A DNA stretch of 9,506 bases, taken from the NCBI GenBank assembly GCA_013041995.1, contig JABDRA010000657.1, forward strand, positions 1 to 9,506. The letters are read 5' to 3'. This stretch comes from Anderseniella sp. Lineage in GTDB: Bacteria; Pseudomonadota; Alphaproteobacteria; Rhizobiales; Aestuariivirgaceae. The stretch's first letter is position 1. Every line of letters starts with the position of its first letter. Positions 1 to 5,617 of the stretch are shown here, in pieces. Made by a program: the position numbers and the translations under genes. The notes beneath the pieces are model-generated. The model did not search any database and had not been told where the DNA came from. It was given only the letters and a program-made list of their open reading frames with translations.

Positions 1-519
1 GGCATGTTCATTGCGCGTGTATCGCGAGGCCGCACGGTACGCGAGTTCGTGTTCTGCGTGATGATCATACCGACGGCGGTTTGCGTCCTGTGGATGGGTG
101 CTTTCGGCGGAACCGCCATTTCACAGGTTGTTGCCGATGCGGCCGCGCCGGTGAAAGATGCCGCCCTTGAGCTGAAACTGTTTGAAATGCTCAAGCCGCT
201 GCCGCTCGCAGGCATCACATCGTTCCTCGGCATTGTGCTGGTGCTGGTGTTCTTCATCACCTCATCAGATTCCGGCTCACTCGTCATCGACACGATCACC
301 GCCGGTGGCAAGACCGACGCGCCCGTATCGCAACGGGTGTTCTGGTGCATCTTCGAAGGTGTGGTCGCTGCAACCCTGCTGCTGGTCGGAGGTGCCGGCG
401 CCCTGACCGCACTGCAGGCAATGGCGGTGTCTACGGGCTTCCCGTTCACCATTGTTCTGCTGGTCATGTGCGTGAGCCTGTATATCGGGCTGCGCCAGAC
501 CCAGAAAGCGGGCCTTTAA
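1..519 (+). CDS. BCCT-family transporter, C-terminal part (5' end outside window)
   Basis: This is the final 172 codons of an inner-membrane secondary transporter of the betaine/carnitine/choline (BCCT) family, which import quaternary-ammonium osmolytes or their precursors with Na+ or H+. The frame is open from base 1, so the start lies upstream. Visible family signatures are the cytoplasmic-loop motif FIARVSRGRTVREF at the beginning, the helix GAFGGTAI, and the segment SSDSGSLVIDTITAGG, which matches the BCCT 'S-x-DSGS' helix. The ending, STGFPFTIVLLVMCVSLYIGL, is split here as STGFPFTIV and the hydrophobic stretch after it; it fits the last BCCT helix. The protein stops only a few residues after that helix, so it lacks the long basic C-terminal osmosensor tail of BetP. 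The substrate cannot be told from this part because the aromatic-box region is mostly missing. It converges on the B12 operon and is probably unrelated to it. Confidence 0.9.
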   Translation, partial: GMFIARVSRGRTVREFVFCVMIIPTAVCVLWMGAFGGTAISQVVADAAAPVKDAALELKLFEMLKPLPLAGITSFLGIVLVLVFFITSSDSGSLVIDTITAGGKTDAPVSQRVFWCIFEGVVAATLLLVGGAGALTALQAMAVSTGFPFTIVLLVMCVSLYIGLRQTQKAGL

Positions 520-531
520 GAGACCTGTCAC

Positions 532-553
532 AACATCTTCTGAGATGTTTTTT
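532..553 (+). terminator. Rho-independent terminator 1 after the BCCT gene
   Basis: A 7-bp stem (AACATCT at 532-538 pairing with AGATGTT at 543-549) with a 4-base loop runs directly into a T tract (548-553). It lies 12 bases after the BCCT stop codon and is oriented to stop + strand transcription. The stem is AT-rich and therefore modest in strength. Confidence 0.75.
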
Positions 554-555
554 CG

Positions 556-589
556 CCCGCGTCTGCCATCGTGCAGGCGCGGGTTTTTT
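556..589 (+). terminator. Rho-independent terminator 2 (strong), tandem
   Basis: CCCGCG (556-561) pairs with CGCGGG (578-583). The stem continues through a T-G wobble and CTGC/GCAG around a 6-base loop, giving about 11 pairs, and is followed by six T residues (584-589). It is oriented for + strand transcripts and lies 10 bases from the 3' end of the convergent tonB gene. On the minus strand the same hairpin is followed by CGAAAAAAC, so it is not an intrinsic terminator for the B12 operon. Confidence 0.85.
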
Positions 590-598
590 GATCCCGTT

Positions 599-1630
599 TC
601 AGCGCTTGTAACGCAGCGAGACGGTGAAGGAAAAACTGCCGCCACCCGGTGGTTTCGGGTAGGGCGAAGCGCGCCGGGCGGTGGCGATAGCGGCCTTGTC
701 CAGAACACGATGCCCGGAACTTCGCCTAACCGCTGCCGACTGCAACGCCCCGCTCGCCGAAATACGCACTTTCAACCCGACCTTGCCGGCGCGCGCGCCC
801 GATGGAAATCTCTTGTAGCGCTGGATGTGCGACAGCACGCGACGGGCGTAGGCAGCCTTTTCGCCCGCAGATGCCCCGCCGGAGCGGCCCGCACTACCTG
901 CCCGGCTCTGCGTCTTTTTCTTGCTGGTGCCTCTGGATGCCGTTTTCCTGGCGGGCTTTTGTTTGGCTTTCCGACGATCAGCCTTCGCCGTCGGTTTTTT
1001 GCGGGACTTGGCTTTCTTGACAGGTTTCGTACTTGCTTCTTTTTTTGCTTTTCGGCGCACAGGCTTTTCAGCTGACAGCTGCTCTTGCCCAAGCTCGGCT
1101 GGTACCGGTGGCTTGTTTCGAGGGATCGGAACAAAAGGTTCTGCCTCGACAGGCTGCACCGGCGCAGGCTTGGTCACCGGTTCTGGGGTAACAGCGGGTT
1201 GAGGTTCGACAACCGCCTGCAGTTGTTCCACAGGTGTCTCAACGACCGGTTCCGGTTCCACAACCTGTTGAGGTTCAACAACCGGTTGCGGCTCTTCCAC
1301 CGGAACCTCAACGACAGGTTCCGGCTCCAATGCCGCCTGTTCGGTTTCTGCGTCCTTCACAATCTCCACGGGCTTTGCCCCGGCAGGCGCCTTGTCCGGC
1401 AAGGGTTCCGCAGGGTGGTCTTCTGCCTCCACGGGCCGCTCCTCCGCAACCTGGTCGGCATCAGCAGACGCACTGACAGCCGGTGCAGGCTGTGCGTCGA
1501 AAACGATGACCGTACTGGAAACCGCGCTTTCGGCACCGTGTTCGACCGCATTGGGCCCTCCTGCCAAAGCCAGCAACCCGGCGTGCAGGCCGACAGACAA
1601 GGCAATGGCTGGCAGGACAAACCGCATCAT
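599..1630 (-). CDS. tonB: TonB energy-transducing protein, long charged linker
   Basis: TonB spans the periplasm and passes proton-motive force from ExbB/ExbD to outer-membrane receptors; here the obvious client is the BtuB-like receptor of the same operon. The 343-residue protein has an N-terminal membrane anchor (about residues 4-24). Next comes an acidic Pro-rich linker with repeated (E/Q)PVVE-like units (about 102-152), a Lys/Arg-rich segment (about 189-242), and a C-terminal TonB domain (about 258-343). That domain shows IQRYKRFPSGAR, GLKVRISASG, RRSSGHRVLDKAAI and a final beta strand. It is longer than E. coli TonB (239 residues), and the excess is in the linker. The start ATG (1628-1630) overlaps the exbD2 stop as ATGA; the next codon is also ATG, so initiation could shift by one residue. 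GGAG lies 8 bases upstream. It is the last gene of the operon. Confidence 0.9.
   Translation of the reverse strand: MMRFVLPAIALSVGLHAGLLALAGGPNAVEHGAESAVSSTVIVFDAQPAPAVSASADADQVAEERPVEAEDHPAEPLPDKAPAGAKPVEIVKDAETEQAALEPEPVVEVPVEEPQPVVEPQQVVEPEPVVETPVEQLQAVVEPQPAVTPEPVTKPAPVQPVEAEPFVPIPRNKPPVPAELGQEQLSAEKPVRRKAKKEASTKPVKKAKSRKKPTAKADRRKAKQKPARKTASRGTSKKKTQSRAGSAGRSGGASAGEKAAYARRVLSHIQRYKRFPSGARAGKVGLKVRISASGALQSAAVRRSSGHRVLDKAAIATARRASPYPKPPGGGSFSFTVSLRYKR
905..1066 (-). other. Lys/Arg-rich (histone-tail-like) segment of the TonB linker
   Basis: This stretch encodes TonB residues about 189-242, roughly 54 residues dominated by Lys, Arg, Ala, Ser and Thr, with words such as KPVKKAKSRKKP and RKAKQKPARK. 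E. coli TonB also has an acidic Glu-Pro block followed by a basic Lys-Pro block, but that basic block is much shorter. The segment is almost certainly disordered. Its role (binding the anionic periplasmic face, lipids or peptidoglycan) is inference. Confidence 0.65.
1175..1327 (-). repeat. Degenerate Glu/Pro/Val repeat in the TonB linker
   Basis: This stretch encodes TonB residues about 102-152, where short units such as EPEPVVE, EPQPVVE, PQQVVE and EPQPAV recur. At DNA level the repeats appear as recurring AACCGGTT / CAACCTGTTGAGG-like words on the + strand. Such Pro-rich repeats make a stiff periplasm-spanning rod in known TonB proteins. The copies are diverged in both codons and residues. 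Confidence 0.7.
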
Positions 1631-2040
1631 GGCCGGCGCTCCGCCTGAAGCTGTATCCGGGCTATGCCGGTTGTGCGCAATCTCTCAATCAGCTTCACAA
1701 TCCGCACTGCCGGTACACCGGCATCAGCGCGCACTGTCAGTGTCTCAAGCCCGCCACTGCCTGCAAGCTGCCCGATCAGCACCAGGACATCGGTCTCGTC
1801 ACCCAAATCCCGAAACCGCAGCTCCCCGGTATCTGCGACATACACAATGGCGTCGCTACCGACATTCTCCACATCCTCACCGGCACTGGCTTCAGGCGGC
1901 ACCAGTTCGAAAGGATCCGGCGATGAAATGACGCCGGACAGGACAATGAAAATCAGCAGCAAAAACACCACATTGATCAGCGGCAGAATGGTGATGCCGC
2001 GCGAGCGCCGTTGCGGCCTTGGCAATGAAAACCCGCTCAT
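1627..2040 (-). CDS. exbD: ExbD/TolR-family protein, second copy (Asp-to-Asn variant)
   Basis: ExbD is the single-span subunit of the ExbB-ExbD proton channel that energises TonB. The 137 residues show a short basic cytoplasmic N-terminus (PRPQRRSRG), one membrane helix (about residues 19-38) and a periplasmic domain ending in RIVKLIERLRTTGIARIQL, typical of ExbD/TolR. At the position of the essential membrane Asp (D25 in E. coli ExbD) the sequence reads PLINVVFLLLIF, so residue 23 is Asn (codon AAT, 1972-1974). The neighbouring copy has Asp there. Translation starts at ATG 2038-2040, overlapping the exbD1 stop as ATGA. A perfect AGGAGG lies 6 bases upstream, the best ribosome-binding site in the operon. 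It probably forms a heteromer with ExbD1, which is an inference. Confidence 0.88.
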   Translation of the reverse strand: MSGFSLPRPQRRSRGITILPLINVVFLLLIFIVLSGVISSPDPFELVPPEASAGEDVENVGSDAIVYVADTGELRFRDLGDETDVLVLIGQLAGSGGLETLTVRADAGVPAVRIVKLIERLRTTGIARIQLQAERRP

Positions 2041-2435
2041 GACCCGCCTCCTGCGGTACGCACCCGCACGTCGAAGATACCGGCGCTCTGCGCTGCATCC
2101 AGCGCATCGACCAGCGCCTGATAGCTGGCGCCTTCGCCCGCAACAATGCTCAGCGGCTTCGATTTATCACCCGCGAGCGCCGCAGCCAGATCCGCAACGG
2201 CCTGCCCGTCGAGCACTGCGCCTGTTGCTTTCAATTCAAGCACGCGCAGCTCAACCGGAGCGGTAGGCGATGCCGCAATCCCCGGCACCGACACCTTGAG
2301 GGGTTTCACCAACGTCTGTGAAAATGTCGATACCACCATGAAGAACACCACCAGGATGAACACAACATCCATGACCGGGGTCAGGTCCGGAGACCTTCGA
2401 CGCGGTGCGGGAGGTGATATCAGGAGCGGTTTCAA
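2037..2435 (-). CDS. exbD: ExbD/TolR-family protein, first copy (canonical Asp), TTG start
   Basis: This 132-residue ExbD subunit has a short N-terminal tail (PPAPRRRSPD) and one membrane helix containing LTPVMDVVFILVVFFMV. Asp23 (codon GAT, 2367-2369) is at the proton-relay position. A periplasmic domain follows, with EL(R)VLELKATG, LSIVAGEGASYQALVDALD and AGIFDVRVRT. The reading frame has no ATG or GTG before the helix; the only sensible start is TTG at 2433-2435, 3 bases after the exbB stop. There is only a weak GGGG 8 bases upstream and no AGGA-type site. Its translation therefore probably depends on ribosomes finishing exbB. Its stop overlaps the start of exbD2. Confidence 0.88.
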   Translation of the reverse strand: MKPLLISPPAPRRRSPDLTPVMDVVFILVVFFMVVSTFSQTLVKPLKVSVPGIAASPTAPVELRVLELKATGAVLDGQAVADLAAALAGDKSKPLSIVAGEGASYQALVDALDAAQSAGIFDVRVRTAGGGS

Positions 2436-2445
2436 GGCTTAAGCC
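2436..2445. other. Perfect 10-base palindrome at the exbB/exbD1 junction
   Basis: GGCTTAAGCC covers the exbB stop codon (TAA, 2439-2441) and abuts the TTG start of exbD1. It is self-complementary, but as a hairpin it would have almost no loop, so it is more likely coincidental than a regulatory site. Confidence 0.3.
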
Positions 2446-2984
2446 CCAGCCATGATGGCGTTGACAGCACGTTCTGCCCTGGCGCTTTGACGCTCGGCAA
2501 GACTTTCCAGGATCGACAGGCACACCAGGGCCACCAGGGCGACAACCATGCCGGCCGCCGTGGTGAGCAGGGCTTCCCAGATGCCGCCGGCAAGCTGGGC
2601 CGGCTCGACCCGGCTGCCGGCTGCTTCCATTTGCCGGAAGGCCTCGATCATGCCGAGCACCGTGCCAAGCAAGCCAAGCAACGGAGCCGCGGTTGCAGCA
2701 AGATCGATAAACCGGAAGCCTGAGCGAAGCGTTGCCGCGTGATGCCTGGCCAACACCTCGAGCTGATCGCGTGCCGCATCGGAGCCATCAGCCACAGCGT
2801 TGCGGGCTGCGGCGGACAGCACACTCACAATACCGCCGGAGCCTGCAAAAAGAAGTGCCAGCATCCGGACCAGGAACACGGCGACAACCGCCACAGACAG
2901 ACAGCCCAATGCGATCATCGTGGGTCCGCCCTTGTCGAGCAGCGTGTTCACGGCCGCTGCAAGATTGCTGATCATTTCATCCAT
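2439..2984 (-). CDS. exbB: ExbB, MotA/TolQ/ExbB proton-channel subunit
   Basis: ExbB forms the pentameric inner-membrane ring around ExbD and conducts protons to drive TonB. The 181-residue protein has a first membrane helix at about residues 22-46 and a cytoplasmic loop. The paired conserved helices are TAAPLLGLLGTVLGM (about 98-112) and GGIWEALLTTAAGMVVALVAL (about 133-153, quoted in part as EALLTTAAG). Thr108 (in GTVLGM) and Thr142 (in EALLTTAAG) match E. coli ExbB T148 and T181, which line the channel. It is shorter than E. coli ExbB (244 residues), mainly in the cytoplasmic loop and tail. The ATG at 2982-2984 overlaps the 3' end of the ATPase gene by 8 bases; a second in-frame ATG (2973-2975) is a possible alternative start. 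Confidence 0.92.
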   Translation of the reverse strand: MDEMISNLAAAVNTLLDKGGPTMIALGCLSVAVVAVFLVRMLALLFAGSGGIVSVLSAAARNAVADGSDAARDQLEVLARHHAATLRSGFRFIDLAATAAPLLGLLGTVLGMIEAFRQMEAAGSRVEPAQLAGGIWEALLTTAAGMVVALVALVCLSILESLAERQSARAERAVNAIMAGA

Positions 2985-3765
2985 TTCCCATTCCGCCTTC
3001 CGTCAGTCCCAGCGGCGCCAACCAAAGGCCGCACTCATCCCGTCCGATCCGCGCACTGATGCCGTAGACATCGCGCAGTGTGGTATCCGTCATCACCTCG
3101 TCCGGTGCTCCATCGGCCGCAATCGCTCCGTCCTTCATCAGCACCAGTCGATCACACCAGCGTGCTGCCAGTGACAGGTCGTGCAGTGATACGAACACCG
3201 TTCGCCCCTGCCCGGCCAACTGGCGCAGCGCCGCCATCATCGAAATCTGATGCGCCGGATCAAGACCCGATGCAGGTTCATCAGCAACCAGTACGGGTGT
3301 GTCCTGGGCCACCGCACGCGCCATCAGTACGCGTGCCTGCTCACCGCCGGAAAGTTCGGTCGCCGGGCGGCCGGCAAGGCCCGTTACATCAAGCAATTCC
3401 ATGGCTGCTGCGCACTTTTCCCGATCAGCTTGCGACATCGCACGGCGCCAGCCGTGCCATGGCAGGCGGCCAAGTTCGACGACAGCCTGAACACTTATCG
3501 GCCAGCTCAATACCCTTTGCTGCGGCAACCAGGCGGTGATCTTCGCGCGTTCGACTTCACTCATCCCGGCGATGGCCTGGCCATCAATTTCAACATGACC
3601 CTGACAGACAAGCTGCCCGGCCAATGCTCGCATCAAGGTGGATTTGCCGGCCCCGTTCGGCCCCAGCAGACCTGTGACTTCGCCCGGTTCAAGGCCAAGA
3701 TCAACACCCTTGAGCACCTGCCTGCCGGACAGCGAAACCGAAACGTTCCTGGCTGTGAGCTGCAT
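2977..3765 (-). CDS. btuD: ABC transporter ATP-binding protein, B12 import (BtuD-like)
   Basis: This is the cytoplasmic ATPase of a FecCD/BtuC-type importer, 262 residues from the chosen start. It has Walker A GPNGAGKST (35-43), Q-loop PQQ (81-83), signature LSGGEQ (138-143), Walker B VLVADEP (158-164) with catalytic Glu163, D-loop SGLD, and switch His195 (SLHD). All are intact. The start at 3763-3765 is preferred because ATG there overlaps the permease stop as TGATG and has AGGGAG 8 bases upstream (3774-3779). A GTG at 3799-3801 would add 12 residues inside the permease gene. By sequence alone it resembles the HmuV/FecE/BtuD group, which serves heme, siderophores or B12; the cobalamin riboswitch at the head of the operon decides for B12. 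Confidence 0.92.
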   Translation of the reverse strand: MQLTARNVSVSLSGRQVLKGVDLGLEPGEVTGLLGPNGAGKSTLMRALAGQLVCQGHVEIDGQAIAGMSEVERAKITAWLPQQRVLSWPISVQAVVELGRLPWHGWRRAMSQADREKCAAAMELLDVTGLAGRPATELSGGEQARVLMARAVAQDTPVLVADEPASGLDPAHQISMMAALRQLAGQGRTVFVSLHDLSLAARWCDRLVLMKDGAIAADGAPDEVMTDTTLRDVYGISARIGRDECGLWLAPLGLTEGGMGNG

Positions 3766-4754
3766 CAGAACAACTCCCTGCGAGAGCGGATCACCAGCCA
3801 CAAGAAGAACGGTGCGCCGATGAGTGCGGTGACGACACCGACATTCAATTCACGCTCAGGAATGATGGTCCGCGCCACAATATCGGCAATTGTCAGCAGG
3901 GCCGCACCGCCAAGCCCGGCCGGCAACAGCAACTGGCTGGGCAGGCGGTTGGTCAGGGGACGCACCAGATGAGGCACAATGAGACCAATGAAGCCGATGG
4001 CACCACTGACCGCCGTCGCCGCCCCGACACACAGTGCCACCCCGCACACAACCAGCACCCGGGCGCGGGGAATGTTGGCCCCCAGGCCCGAGGCGCCTTC
4101 TTCGCCCAAAGATAACGCATCCAGCGTTCGCGAGCTGGCCCACAATGCGGCCCAGCCCAAAGCCATGAGCGGAATGACCAGCCAGACATGATCCATGGTC
4201 CGGTCTTTCAGCGAGCCAAGCAGCCAGAAGATGATCTCGTAACTGGCGTAGGGGTTCGGCGACAAGTTCAGTACGAGCGACGTCAATGCGCCGGCCAGCG
4301 AGGCCAGTGCGACACCTGCAAGAATGAGCGTTATGGTGGAGGCCTGGGCTGCCGAAATCACCAGCAGCACCAGCACACAAAGGGCGGCTCCCGTCAGTGC
4401 CCCTACCGGCAGCGCCAGTAAGGATACACCAGCCAGGCCAGTATAGAACAACAGCACCGCGCCAAGGGATGCTGACGCCGAGATACCGATGATGCCCGGT
4501 TCCGCCAACGGATTTCTGAGCAAGCCCTGCAGGGCGGCACCGGCTACGCCAAGACTGAAACCGATCAGAACTGCCAGCAGTGCGCGCGGCAGCCTGATCT
4601 CGCGCATGATGATCATGGCAGCCTCATTGCCGCCCGCGATCAGCGCTTCAATGCTGGCCACCGGGCCAATCCGGGCCGGTCCGATCAACAGCGACAACAC
4701 AAAAGCTGCAATACCCAGCACAGTCAGCATCGTTATGAGGCGCGGCCTGTTCAT
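3765..4754 (-). CDS. btuC: FecCD-family permease, B12 import (BtuC-like)
   Basis: This inner-membrane permease of a type II ABC importer has 329 residues and about ten predicted helices, the usual length for BtuC/HmuU/FecD. Family motifs visible are LPRALLAVLIGFSLGVAG, GLLRNPLAEPGIIGIS (the FecCD 'NPLA-P-x-LG' signature), SGAIGFIGLIVPHLVR (cytoplasmic coupling-helix region) and ELNVGVVTALIGAPFF near the C-terminus. ATG 4752-4754 overlaps the binding-protein stop as ATGA and has AGGAAGG (4765-4771) ten bases upstream. A GTG at 4773-4775 would add seven residues and is less likely. It works with the following ATPase and the preceding periplasmic protein. Substrate assignment rests on the riboswitch and operon. 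Confidence 0.92.
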   Translation of the reverse strand: MNRPRLITMLTVLGIAAFVLSLLIGPARIGPVASIEALIAGGNEAAMIIMREIRLPRALLAVLIGFSLGVAGAALQGLLRNPLAEPGIIGISASASLGAVLLFYTGLAGVSLLALPVGALTGAALCVLVLLVISAAQASTITLILAGVALASLAGALTSLVLNLSPNPYASYEIIFWLLGSLKDRTMDHVWLVIPLMALGWAALWASSRTLDALSLGEEGASGLGANIPRARVLVVCGVALCVGAATAVSGAIGFIGLIVPHLVRPLTNRLPSQLLLPAGLGGAALLTIADIVARTIIPERELNVGVVTALIGAPFFLWLVIRSRRELF

Positions 4755-5617
4755 GACCCGGGTGCCTTCCTGCACGGCACCAGGGAGGGCGCATAGGCCC
4801 TCAGCTCACGAATGGCCTGCATTGTAAACGGCCCGCCACAATTCAGCGAAGCCGGCCTGGAAAAGCTGCCGGTCACCGTCGTCTTCAAACTCTTCAACAC
4901 CGGATGCGACAGGATTTCATCGGCCAGTGCCGGGGCGCCCGGCGTGGGTTTGGGCAAAATGATCAGGTCCGGCGGATCCTGCACCAGCAATTCCAGGGGA
5001 AACGCGGCGACGCCTTCATAGCCGCGCTCAGCCGCCATGTTTATAAACCCTGCTGCCTGCATGGCGGAGTGGGCAAGCGTGCCCTTGCCCAGGGCAACAC
5101 CGCGCGCACCATAAAATAGCGCCACCGGTTTGCGGGAACAGGCCAGAGGTTCAAGTTCCGCAAGGTCACGCTCAAACCGCGACGCCATGGCCCCGGCCTT
5201 GGCGGGTTGTTCGAGCAACCGGCCCATTCGCCTGATATCTGCGGCTATGGTTTCGACCGATTGCGAGTACGCGAATTCCTCAACCGCAAAGCCCAGCCTG
5301 CTCAGCAGGCCGGTTGTGTTGTGCAGCGAAAACGTACCGGTCACGACAAGGTCCGGCTTTACGACCAGCACCTCTTCGGCCAGCCCCTTGTTTAGCGGGT
5401 ATTGCCGGGCCTTTTCATGCAGCGACGACAGGGTCGGGTCGCGAGCGAGATTGGATACGGATTTCAACTGCCCCGGCTCAGCCAGCAACATCGCCAGCTG
5501 GTCAGTGCAGACATTCAGCGAAGCGACAGACGGACCGGACAGAACACTGCCAGTACTGACCAGAAGGCCGGCTGCCGCCAGTACCCCTGTCCAGATCCGT
5601 TTGCCAAACTGCTTCAT
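4751..5617 (-). CDS. btuF: Periplasmic corrinoid-binding protein (BtuF-like)
   Basis: This 288-residue protein begins with a Sec signal peptide (basic MKQFGKR, hydrophobic core to about residue 24, probable cleavage at about 26-30). It continues as a class III substrate-binding protein: VASLNVCTDQLAMLL (31-45), EVLVVKPDLVVTG (82-94), a long linker-helix region, then the second lobe with QDPPDLIILP (213-222) and ending around AIRELRAYAP. This is the BtuF/FhuD/FepB fold, which hands ligand from the outer-membrane receptor to the BtuC-type permease. There is no lipobox, so it should be soluble. Its ATG (5615-5617) overlaps the receptor stop as TAATG without a strong Shine-Dalgarno, so coupling is likely. 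B12 specificity is inferred from the riboswitch. Confidence 0.87.
   Translation of the reverse strand: MKQFGKRIWTGVLAAAGLLVSTGSVLSGPSVASLNVCTDQLAMLLAEPGQLKSVSNLARDPTLSSLHEKARQYPLNKGLAEEVLVVKPDLVVTGTFSLHNTTGLLSRLGFAVEEFAYSQSVETIAADIRRMGRLLEQPAKAGAMASRFERDLAELEPLACSRKPVALFYGARGVALGKGTLAHSAMQAAGFINMAAERGYEGVAAFPLELLVQDPPDLIILPKPTPGAPALADEILSHPVLKSLKTTVTGSFSRPASLNCGGPFTMQAIRELRAYAPSLVPCRKAPGS

Noticed and set aside
545..1075. Plus-strand open frames opposite tonB
   Set aside because: The minus strand has a full TonB domain in frame and continuous coupling to exbD. The plus frame starts inside the terminator hairpins.
3250..3972. A 240-codon plus-strand open frame opposite the ATPase and permease genes
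   Set aside because: The opposite strand encodes clear Walker and FecCD motifs; this frame is an antisense shadow from GC-rich codon use.
2977..5617. Heme or siderophore importer (HmuTUV/Fec-like) as the identity of the ABC genes
   Set aside because: The protein families alone allow it, but the cobalamin riboswitch and BtuB-like receptor at the head of the same operon favour B12. No Fur-box-like sequence or heme-handling gene was seen.
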